A stretch of 32,093 nucleotides of DNA from Lachnospiraceae bacterium (GTDB taxonomy: Bacteria; Bacillota; Clostridia; Lachnospirales; Lachnospiraceae). A model generated the notes under the pieces. It saw only the letters and a list, made by a program, of their open reading frames with translations, had not been told where the DNA came from and did not search any database. Both the position numbers and the translations under genes were made by a program. Below, in pieces: positions 15,468 through 22,573 of this stretch (within the stretch, counting starts at the first letter, position 1; the number at the start of each line of letters is the position of its first letter). The stretch lies in contig JAFSKT010000129.1 of the NCBI GenBank assembly GCA_017448845.1, positions 1 through 32,093 on the forward strand, in the 5' to 3' direction.

Positions 15468-16958
15468 ATGGGAAAAGATACCGGATTTTTAGAATTCAAA
15501 AGAAAGAATAATACGGATGTTCCCCCTGAAGAGAGGATAAGGAACTTTGATGAATTCCATAAGCCTTTAGGGGCAGAGGAGAGGATGGAGCAGGCTGCAA
15601 GATGTATGGACTGCGGAGTTCCCTTCTGCCAGTCGGCGGTGGAGCTCTCGGGAATGGTCACCGGCTGTCCTCTTCACAATCTGGTTCCGGAGTGGAATGA
15701 CGAGCTTTACAGGGGACATTTTAACCACGCTTTTACCAGGCTCAGGAAGACCAGCAACTTCCCGGAATTTACCGGAAGAGTCTGTCCTGCCCTCTGTGAA
15801 AAGGCCTGCATGTGCGGACAGAACGGCGACAGCGTGACCGTACATGATAATGAGCTCTTTCTCATAGAAAAAGCCTTTTCGGAGGGCTATATAAAGCCCA
15901 TGATCCCGGCTTTAAGAAGCGGGAAAAAGGTGGCTGTTGTGGGCAGCGGGCCCTCGGGACTGGCAGTGGCAGATGAGCTCAACCACAGGGGCCACAGCGT
16001 AGAGGTCTTTGAGAGAGAGGATGAGATCGGCGGCCTCCTTATGTACGGCATCCCCAATATGAAGCTGGATAAGAAGGTCATTTTAAGAAGAAGGAAGCTC
16101 ATGGAGGAAGAGGGAGTGGTATTCCATACCTCCGTGGATGTGGGAAAGGACAGGAAGGCGGAGGAACTTCTGAAGTCCTTTGACGCGGTAGTGCTCTGTT
16201 GCGGTTCCAAAAAGCCCAGAGGGCTTGCGGCTGCAGAGCCCGGCAAGGTGAAGGGTGTATACTATGCAGTGGATTTCCTTAAATCCACCACAAAAGCCCT
16301 GATGGCGTCCGGCGGCAGCAGCGTTGAATCCCTTAAGGCCCAGGGCGGCTATATCGACGCTGCCGGAAAGAATGTGGTCATAGTCGGAGGCGGAGATACG
16401 GGAAATGACTGTATCGGCACCGTTATAAGACATGGGGCCAAGTCCGTTACGGCCATAGAGATGATGCCCTGTCCCCCGGTGGAACGAGCAGCCTCAAATC
16501 CCTGGCCGGAGTGGCCCAAGGTACTGAAAACCGATTACGGCCATGAGGAAGCCATAAAGGTTTTCGGAAGCGATCCCAGAGTTTATGAGACCACTGTAAA
16601 AAGCGTTTCCACGGATAAGAAGGGAAATATCAAAGAAATAGAGACCGTAAAGGTTACCTTTAAGGAGGGAAAGCTCACGGAGGTTTCCGGTACGGAAAAG
16701 AAGATAAAGTGCGATCTTCTTCTGATCGCCGCCGGCTTTATCGGCTGCGAGGATTACAGCGCGGAGGCATTTAAGCTGGAGCGTGGTCCCCGGGGCACGG
16801 TCCTCACGGAACAGGGAGGATTCCGGGTAGGAGATACAAAGATCTTTTCCGCCGGAGACATGCACCGTGGCCAGTCCCTGGTGGTCTGGGCCATCGCCGA
16901 AGGAAGAAAGTGCGCCCGGGAAGCGGACCGCTTCCTCATGGGCTACTCGAATCTCTGA
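15468..16958 (+). CDS. gltD: Glutamate synthase small subunit
   Basis: 496 residues, the FAD- and iron-sulfur-containing partner of GltB that passes electrons from NAD(P)H. The N-terminal half has the two 4Fe-4S cysteine sets (MDCGVPFCQ with a following GCPLHN; RVCPALCEKACMCGQ). The FAD-binding Rossmann motif is VVGSGPSGLAVADEL, the NADPH motif is VIVGGGDTGNDC, and the C-terminal FAD-contact segment is IFSAGDMHRGQSLVVWAIAEGR. GGGGGA is eight bases from the ATG. It is the last gene of the nitrogen block; a strong terminator begins 37 bases after its stop. Confidence 0.96.
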   Translation: MGKDTGFLEFKRKNNTDVPPEERIRNFDEFHKPLGAEERMEQAARCMDCGVPFCQSAVELSGMVTGCPLHNLVPEWNDELYRGHFNHAFTRLRKTSNFPEFTGRVCPALCEKACMCGQNGDSVTVHDNELFLIEKAFSEGYIKPMIPALRSGKKVAVVGSGPSGLAVADELNHRGHSVEVFEREDEIGGLLMYGIPNMKLDKKVILRRRKLMEEEGVVFHTSVDVGKDRKAEELLKSFDAVVLCCGSKKPRGLAAAEPGKVKGVYYAVDFLKSTTKALMASGGSSVESLKAQGGYIDAAGKNVVIVGGGDTGNDCIGTVIRHGAKSVTAIEMMPCPPVERAASNPWPEWPKVLKTDYGHEEAIKVFGSDPRVYETTVKSVSTDKKGNIKEIETVKVTFKEGKLTEVSGTEKKIKCDLLLIAAGFIGCEDYSAEAFKLERGPRGTVLTEQGGFRVGDTKIFSAGDMHRGQSLVVWAIAEGRKCAREADRFLMGYSNL

Positions 16959-16995
16959 TCATACAAAGGCCAAAAGCCTGCATTTCAAAGCCTAA

Positions 16996-17040
16996 AGACC
17001 AAAACCGCATTGCACCTGCGGTTTTGGTCTCTTTCTTTTG
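16996..17040 (+). terminator. Strong intrinsic terminator after gltD
   Basis: A perfect 14-bp stem (16996-17009 with 17017-17030) with a 7-base loop, followed by CTTTCTTTTG. It ends the glnN-gltB-gltD transcript just before the repeat array. Confidence 0.9.
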
Positions 17041-17065
17041 TCCTTTCCCGTCCGGGCCCGGCGTC

Positions 17066-17103
17066 TATGCCTAAACCAGGCTTTTTCCCTGAAAAAGGGC
17101 ATA
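17066..17103 (-). repeat. Single 38-bp unit of the array family, inverted
   Basis: Same length and ends as the array units (TATGCC...GGCATA) but in the opposite orientation: on the + strand it reads TATGCCTAAA... ending AAAAAGGGCATA. It starts 84 bases before the first array unit. Its interior (CAGGC and CCCTG segments) differs from the others. Confidence 0.7.
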
Positions 17104-17149
17104 TTATTCTCCTGCCTAAAACACTTCTCTTCTTACCCAGCCTTGATAT

Positions 17150-17557
17150 TATGCCCTTTTCAGGCACTTTCTTTGTCCTTAGGCATAAGATCCTCCCCGC
17201 CAGTCTCGCATCTGTTGAGATTCTATGCCCTTTTCAGACATTTCTTCTTTCCTTAGGTATAAAATCCTCCCCGCCGGCCTCGCATCTGTCGAGATTCTAT
17301 GCCCTTTTCAGACATTTCTTCTTTCCTTAGGTATAAAATCCTCCCCGCCGGCCTCGTATCTGTCGAGAATCTATGCCCTTTCCGGACATTTCTTCTCTCC
17401 TTAGGCATAAGATCCACTCCGCCACCCTCGCTCCTGCCGCATTTCTATGCCCTTTTCGGACATTTCTTCTCTCCTTAGGCATAGTTTCTTTGCAGACAGC
17501 TCAGGGCCGGAGAGAAAGATATGCCCTTTTCAGGTACTTTCTTTGTCCTTAGGCATA
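17150..17557. repeat. 74-bp tandem repeat array, block A (six 38-bp units)
   Basis: Units of exactly 38 bp start at 17150, 17224, 17298, 17372, 17446 and 17520, so the period is 74 with 36-bp linkers. Each unit starts TATGCCC and ends TTAGGCATA (GGTATA in the second and third), giving a 6-bp terminal inverted repeat; a pyrimidine-rich middle varies. The linkers of the first three are nearly alike (ATCCTCCCCGCC near the start, GAGATTC or GAGAATC at the end), the fourth is related, and the fifth is different (GTTTCTTTGCAGACAG...). On the minus strand several units begin ATGCCTAAGGA, giving tiny ORFs such as MPKDKESA that stop inside the unit. Function unknown. Confidence 0.88.
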
Positions 17558-17572
17558 TTTATGCATGATTGC

Positions 17573-17701
17573 CCTTGCTTGCGCTTGGCTGTGTTTTAAT
17601 CTGTCTGTTACGGCTTGTCAAGGCTGCGAAGCACCGCTACGCGGCTACGGCCTTGACAAGCCGTAACAGGCAGATATTTTATCTATCAAGCGCAAGCAAG
17701 G
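17573..17701. repeat. Large palindromic element interrupting the array
   Basis: Nested inverted repeats: a perfect 15-bp outer pair (17573-17587, CCTTGCTTGCGCTTG, with 17687-17701), a 24-bp inner pair with one wobble (17601-17624 with 17650-17673), and a central CCGC-TAC-GCGG hairpin. A small GTGC-TAAA-GCAC hairpin follows at 17709-17720. It could form a long cruciform or RNA hairpin. The neighbouring linker of the array is only partly present (about 17740-17756), so the element appears inserted into the array. It resembles a small non-coding mobile or REP-like element; no ORF and no clear target-site duplication were seen. Confidence 0.78.
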
Positions 17702-17756
17702 TTATTCATGTGCTAAAGCACCTATAATGAAGCGGTCCACGCATTTGCTGAGAATC

Positions 17757-18016
17757 TATGCCCTTTTCAGACACTTTCATCCTCCTTAGGCATAAGATCC
17801 TCCCCGCCGGCCTCGCATCTGTCGAGAATCTATGCCCTTTCCGGACATTTCTTCTCTCCTTAGGCATAAGATACACTCCGCCACCCTCGCTCCTGCCGCA
17901 TTTCTATGCCCTTTTCAAGCATGTTTTCTCCCCTTAGGCATAGTTTCTTTGCAGACAGCTCAGAGCCGGAGAGAAAGGTATGCCCTTTTCAGGCACTTTT
18001 TTTGTCCTTAGGCATA
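17757..18016. repeat. 74-bp tandem repeat array, block B (four 38-bp units)
   Basis: Units start at 17757, 17831, 17905 and 17979, again with a strict 74-bp period. The block is 260 bp and corresponds unit by unit to 17298-17557, also 260 bp: the three linkers differ by only one or two bases each, and the unit at 17831 is identical to that at 17372. Blocks A and B are therefore related by duplication. It ends 12 bases before the cysK promoter. Confidence 0.88.
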
Positions 18017-18027
18017 AAACATGGATT

Positions 18028-18056
18028 TTGAATAATCGCGGCAATTGGTGTAAAAT
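18028..18056 (+). promoter_or_regulatory. Probable cysK promoter
   Basis: TTGAAT (18028-18033), a 17-base spacer and TAAAAT (18051-18056), 30 bases before the cysK start codon. It lies immediately after the last unit of the repeat array. Confidence 0.6.
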
Positions 18057-18085
18057 ATGATGTATTAATTTGAGAGGTTACAGAG

Positions 18086-19021
18086 ATGATATACAATAAC
18101 GTGCTTGAAGCTGTCGGGCATACGCCCATGATAAGGCTTAACAGGATGGCCGGGCCGGACAGCGCTGAGATCCTTGTAAAATTCGAGGGCACCAATATCG
18201 GTGGCTCCATAAAGACCAGGACAGCCCTCAATATGATAATGGCGGCCGAGAAGGAAGGGCTGCTGAGTAAGGATACGGTGATCGTGGAGCCCACCAGCGG
18301 AAACCAGGGAATAGGACTGGCGCTGGTTGGTGCGGTGAGAGGCTACAAAACCATTATCATCATGCCCGATTCCGTAAGCGAGGAAAGAAGAAAGATAATA
18401 AGGCATTACGGTGCGGAAGTTCTTCTTATCCATGACGACGGCGATATAGGGGCCTGTATGGATAAATGCTTAAAGACCGCTATTAAGATGAGCGAGGAAG
18501 ACCCGAAGGTCTTTGTACCGCAGCAGTTCGAGAACCCGAATAACACCATGGCCCATAAGAACCATACGGCCCTGGAGATCATGGAGCAGGTGGCGGGGCC
18601 GATACACGGATTCTGCTCCGGGATAGGCACCGGCGGGACTATTACGGGAATAGGAGAAGTGCTGAAAGCTCAGTATCCCTTTATAGAGATATGGGCAGTG
18701 GAGCCGGAGAATGCGGCGATCCTGGCCGGTGGAAATATAGGAACCCACCTTCAGATGGGTATCGGGGACGGTATAATCCCCGAGATACTTAACCAGTCCA
18801 TATATGACAGGGTATATGTGGTATCTGATGAAGAAGCCATAGGAACTGCCCAGAGGCTTGCCCGGGAGGAGGGCATCCTTTGCGGAATATCCAGCGGAAC
18901 CAACGTGGCGGCTGCAATAAAGCTTGCGGCTGAGCTGGGACCGGGGAAGACTGTTGTGACGGTACTTCCGGATACGGCAGAGAGATATTTTTCCACGCCT
19001 CTCTTCGATGAAGGGGAGTAA
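18086..19021 (+). CDS. cysK: Cysteine synthase (O-acetylserine sulfhydrylase)
   Basis: 311 residues, the usual CysK length. A PLP enzyme that makes cysteine from O-acetylserine and sulfide. Visible are the N-terminal GHTPMIRLNR, the PLP lysine in NIGGSIKTRTAL (K about 43), the substrate loop PTSGNQGIG, the phosphate-binding GTGGTITG and the late SSGTN segment. The PLP-lysine context SIKTR differs slightly from the common SVKDR. It stands alone between the repeat array and the cyclic-di-GMP genes with its own promoter. CysK and CysM are hard to separate by eye, but the length and motifs favour CysK. GAGAGG precedes the ATG. Confidence 0.9.
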   Translation: MIYNNVLEAVGHTPMIRLNRMAGPDSAEILVKFEGTNIGGSIKTRTALNMIMAAEKEGLLSKDTVIVEPTSGNQGIGLALVGAVRGYKTIIIMPDSVSEERRKIIRHYGAEVLLIHDDGDIGACMDKCLKTAIKMSEEDPKVFVPQQFENPNNTMAHKNHTALEIMEQVAGPIHGFCSGIGTGGTITGIGEVLKAQYPFIEIWAVEPENAAILAGGNIGTHLQMGIGDGIIPEILNQSIYDRVYVVSDEEAIGTAQRLAREEGILCGISSGTNVAAAIKLAAELGPGKTVVTVLPDTAERYFSTPLFDEGE

Positions 19022-19119
19022 AGATCCGAAACGACAGGAAAAAAGGGGAGTACAGCCGGCAGAACAGGAGTATGATTGAACATTTATAAAAGGGATTGAT
19101 ACTATTCAGGGGGAAGCAG

Positions 19120-21348
19120 ATGGTCGATTTCTTGAAAAAGCTGGAAAAAAATTTCGCGGATTATATCTTTGATCCGTCGGTGGACATAAAGGACAGATCC
19201 TTTATGGTCTTTTCCGCTGCGGTGCTGGTTTCACTTTTCCTGGCGGTGCCCGCGGGGATTATCATGCATGAGCCTTTATCTGCCACTTTATCCACCCTGG
19301 CAGGCGCAATCTTCTTCACGATCTTTGTTTTAGCTGCCATCAGACTAAAGAAGATAAATCAGGCAAAGATCATTGTTTCAATTATTCTGATCTTTATATT
19401 CCTTCCCGCCATGTTTTTTACAAACGGCGGTGCCCAGGGCGGAGCTCCTATCTGGCTGCTCCTCGGCACCATCTACATTGCCATGATCATGGACGGTCGG
19501 TTCAAAGTGGTCATGCTGATCACAAATACCATTGTAACCACCCTTACCTGGATAGCAGGCTATTATCATCCCGAGTTTGTAACGGAGTATTCCAGGGGTG
19601 ATAATTATTTTGACACCTACGCCGGGATCTTTATCGTGGGCGGCGTTGTCTTCGTGCTGTTTTCCTTCCAGAACAGGCTCAGTAAAAAAGATCAGGAGCA
19701 TAAGAACCTGCTCAGGCTGTTCGAACAGACCGCCACATCCTTAGCAAACGCAATTGATGCTAAGGACGAATATACCCGGGGCCATTCAACAAGAGTTGCG
19801 GAGTATTCCAAGAAAATAGCGGAGCAGGCAGGAAAAAGCCCTTCGGAATGCGAAGATATCTACTATGTGGCTCTGTTACACGATGTGGGAAAGATAGGTA
19901 TATCCGAAGCGATAATCAATAAGGACGGGAAGCTCACTGATGAAGAATATGAAGAGATGAAGAAGCATCCCGTGGTTGGAAACCAGATCCTTTCAGGCAT
20001 CACTGAGTATCCTTACCTCAGCATAGGAGCTCATTATCACCATGAGCGCTATGACGGAAAGGGTTATCCCGACAGGCTTAAGGGCGAGGATATCCCGGAG
20101 ATCGCAAGGATCATTTCCGTGGCGGATGCCTATGATGCCATGACGTCAAAGAGGAGCTACAGAAAATCCATTCCTCAAGTCATGGTCAGGGAAGAGATAG
20201 TAAAGGGCTCCGGAACCCAGTTTGATCCCAAATTTGCAAAGATAATGCAGCATCTTATCGATATGGATACCGAGTATAAGATGAGGGAGAAGGGAGAGAG
20301 TAAGGAATTTGAAGGCAGGATGGATCTTGTCTGCAAGAAGTTCCGTGACGATACCTCTGACGGAATAATCCTTACCCCCGAGATCCGTACCGTAAGATTT
20401 AAGTGCAGTTCCGTGGACACCAGGAAAGAGTGCAGGCCGGGAGCCATTATCTTCGATTCCCTGGACGGACGTTATCACGATACTCCTAAGGAGATGAAGG
20501 AGCTTAATTATTTCGAATATGCCGAAATCCGGGTGGACGGGAATTACACCTGCTCCGGAGCGCGTAAGATACAGGTTGATACTATTGTCGGCAGTGCGGG
20601 ACGGGGGACAGCCGGAGACAGCACGGACTATGAATTGAGCATTGTAAAGAAGAACGATCACGTTCAGATCAATGTCAGTGATGGTTCGAAGACATTGCGC
20701 TTTATCATAGCCCTTCCCGACAGCTCAAGATACGCGTATCTCAGTCTTACGGGAGAAAACTGCCATATTTCAGATGTGAGCATTTCAAAGAAGGACGGAG
20801 AGGTTTCCGAAGACTATATCCCCAGGATCGCGGAGCTCATAAGCTATATAGACGGGCCCGAGGGAGATATACCGAGTGTCCAGATCGACGGATACAGGAC
20901 TGCGCATACCGAGGGCATTCCGGTTAAGGAGGGAATGGAGATCTCATTCCATACAAAGAGCCTTCCTACGGCACGTCTTGTATGGCACTGCGCATATCTG
21001 GTGCTCTACTGGTCTGCCGATAAGAAACCGACGGGAAAACCCTATATGGAATATGCTCTTATAAGGCTGGACGGAGAATTCTGGGATGCGGAAAATGTGG
21101 CAAGTAATAAGATGTCAGCCCATAAGCTGTATAATTTTGAAGGATGGGAATCCTGGAAAAAAGCCAATATGGAAGGCTTTGACTGTACCGTTTCGTTTAA
21201 GAGGGATGGCAATAAGATAACGGCCACTACCGAGAATTTAGGAATCAGCATAAAGAATGTCACCACTATCCTGGAGGAAAAGGATGAGGTATACCTCACG
21301 ATCACAGGAGACCAGTGCGTGATAACAAATATCCGCATTAAACGGTAA
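19120..21348 (+). CDS. Membrane HD-GYP protein with duplicated C-terminal domain
   Basis: 742 residues from the ATG at 19120 (the frame opens at a TTG at 19096, but GGGGGA lies just before the ATG). Residues 28-185 hold about six membrane helices. Residues ~205-385 are a complete HD-GYP domain: GHSTRVAEYS, LLHDVGKIG (His 254, Asp 255), HHERYDGKGYPDRLKGEDIP and ADAYDAMTS. Such domains hydrolyse cyclic-di-GMP. Residues ~420-742 are unusual: two beta-rich segments that look like copies, with EYAEIRVDGNY and YLSLTGENCHISDVSI in the first (about 467-555) and EYALIRLDGEF and YLTITGDQCVITNIRI in the second (about 644-740). Their folds resemble carbohydrate-binding or concanavalin-like sandwiches, but this is a guess. 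Topology would put them in the cytoplasm with the HD-GYP domain. Probably a sensor-controlled cyclic-di-GMP phosphodiesterase. Confidence 0.9.
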   Translation: MVDFLKKLEKNFADYIFDPSVDIKDRSFMVFSAAVLVSLFLAVPAGIIMHEPLSATLSTLAGAIFFTIFVLAAIRLKKINQAKIIVSIILIFIFLPAMFFTNGGAQGGAPIWLLLGTIYIAMIMDGRFKVVMLITNTIVTTLTWIAGYYHPEFVTEYSRGDNYFDTYAGIFIVGGVVFVLFSFQNRLSKKDQEHKNLLRLFEQTATSLANAIDAKDEYTRGHSTRVAEYSKKIAEQAGKSPSECEDIYYVALLHDVGKIGISEAIINKDGKLTDEEYEEMKKHPVVGNQILSGITEYPYLSIGAHYHHERYDGKGYPDRLKGEDIPEIARIISVADAYDAMTSKRSYRKSIPQVMVREEIVKGSGTQFDPKFAKIMQHLIDMDTEYKMREKGESKEFEGRMDLVCKKFRDDTSDGIILTPEIRTVRFKCSSVDTRKECRPGAIIFDSLDGRYHDTPKEMKELNYFEYAEIRVDGNYTCSGARKIQVDTIVGSAGRGTAGDSTDYELSIVKKNDHVQINVSDGSKTLRFIIALPDSSRYAYLSLTGENCHISDVSISKKDGEVSEDYIPRIAELISYIDGPEGDIPSVQIDGYRTAHTEGIPVKEGMEISFHTKSLPTARLVWHCAYLVLYWSADKKPTGKPYMEYALIRLDGEFWDAENVASNKMSAHKLYNFEGWESWKKANMEGFDCTVSFKRDGNKITATTENLGISIKNVTTILEEKDEVYLTITGDQCVITNIRIKR

Positions 21349-21374
21349 CCGGTACATTAAGGAGGATAGAGGGA

Positions 21375-22457
21375 TTGAAGAATCCGGGCATCATAGAAGA
21401 TATAATGCACCATCTGGTGCATAACAGTATTCTTTATACAGTCGGGGCCGTGGGTTTTATACATGTAACATTTCTGATCGTTTCACTGTATGCCCATGTT
21501 ATGCCTTTAGCATATTTCAATATACTGAGCGTGACGATCTATCTGTTTTGTGTGCTGTTCTGTAAGATCGGCGTCATCCTTCCGGTATATGTGAGCATTA
21601 TCCTGGAGGTTGCCATCTATACTGTGGTATCCGTATATTATCTCGGGTGGAACTGCGGTTCATACTGCTTTTTATTTTCTATGATACCCATAATCATCTA
21701 TCTGGGATGTTTTCTTTTCAAGGGTTTTAGGAGATGGATAGTAGTATTTGTACTGGCGCTTTATTTTGCGGAATATCTTTTCATATACTTCCGCTTTGCG
21801 GATGCAAAACCGGTATTTGAAGTGGGATATGCTTTAAGGGCCTTTCTCATGATCTTTTCGGCCTTTTTGATGATGTTCGATATAGTCTTCTACAATATGA
21901 TCTACATCAATTCCAGTGAGTCTGAGATGACAAGCCTGGAAAAGAAGAATGAAAAGCTTTCCGCCGACGCCAAGGAAGATGTGCTTACCAGTCTCTTGAA
22001 CAGGAGGGGCTTCCTGCCTATAGTCGAAAACCTTACGAAGAGCGGCCGGTCCTGTCATTTTTGTATTGCATTCTGCGATATAGATAATTTTAAGCGTATA
22101 AATGATTCCTATGGTCATGACTGCGGGGACGAGGTATTAAGGCATATTTCCCGCATGATCAAAAGAGAGATGCACGGCTGCGAGATCTGCAGATGGGGCG
22201 GGGAAGAGATAATAATCCTTATGAGGGATTACGATCTTACCGTAGCCAGACAGAAGATGGAATATCTTAGAAAATGTGTGGAGACCACTCCTACGGTCTT
22301 CTATAATAAGCGGATCTCTACCACTATCACAATAGGACTTGAGGAATACAACGATGATCACCGCGAGCCCGAAGACATTATAAAGGTAGCGGACGAACGG
22401 ATGTACTACGGCAAACAGCACGGTAAGAACATATTGATATACGAGGATATGGGTTGA
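21375..22457 (+). CDS. Membrane GGDEF protein (putative diguanylate cyclase)
   Basis: 360 residues. The N-terminal ~175 residues form about six membrane helices, followed by a short coiled-coil linker (SEMTSLEKKNEKLSADAKED) and a GGDEF domain (~200-358). DVLTSLLNRRGF, CDIDNFKRINDSYGHDCGDEVL and RWGGEEIIIL (GGEEI at 275-279) are intact, so cyclic-di-GMP synthesis is likely; the RxxD product-inhibition site before the motif is not seen. The start is a TTG at 21375 with GGAGG nine bases before it; the next in-frame ATG (21405) has no good ribosome site. It follows the HD-GYP gene by 26 bases and is probably co-transcribed, pairing a maker and a breaker of the same messenger. Confidence 0.9.
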   Translation: MKNPGIIEDIMHHLVHNSILYTVGAVGFIHVTFLIVSLYAHVMPLAYFNILSVTIYLFCVLFCKIGVILPVYVSIILEVAIYTVVSVYYLGWNCGSYCFLFSMIPIIIYLGCFLFKGFRRWIVVFVLALYFAEYLFIYFRFADAKPVFEVGYALRAFLMIFSAFLMMFDIVFYNMIYINSSESEMTSLEKKNEKLSADAKEDVLTSLLNRRGFLPIVENLTKSGRSCHFCIAFCDIDNFKRINDSYGHDCGDEVLRHISRMIKREMHGCEICRWGGEEIIILMRDYDLTVARQKMEYLRKCVETTPTVFYNKRISTTITIGLEEYNDDHREPEDIIKVADERMYYGKQHGKNILIYEDMG

Positions 22458-22491
22458 CTGTTCACGACCGCTATATATGGGCTTCCGGGCA

Positions 22492-22520
22492 TTGAAATAC
22501 CCAATCAACAGATTTATAAT
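22492..22520 (+). promoter_or_regulatory. Promoter of the second GGDEF gene
   Basis: TTGAAA (22492-22497), a 17-base spacer and a perfect TATAAT (22515-22520), 54 bases before the start codon. The leader is too short for a known riboswitch. Confidence 0.75.
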
Positions 22521-22573
22521 TAAGTATGTTTATACTCGGAAATTGTTTTAAGCCGGTATGAAAAGAGGGGAAA

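Noticed and set aside
17010..17330. Two overlapping + strand ORFs of 106 and 72 residues at the start of the array
   Set aside because: They arise from the open repeat sequence; the residue pattern simply repeats with the 74-bp unit, there is no ribosome site, and one starts inside the gltD terminator.
17150..18016. CRISPR array (38-bp repeats, 36-bp spacers)
   Set aside because: Spacers are similar to one another and partly duplicated, repeats are degenerate, and no cas gene is near. A CRISPR array has near-identical repeats and unique spacers.
19076..19105. TTGAAC / TACTAT promoter before the HD-GYP gene
   Set aside because: Spacing is 18 and the transcript would start within or after the ribosome site, so it is not credible as the promoter.
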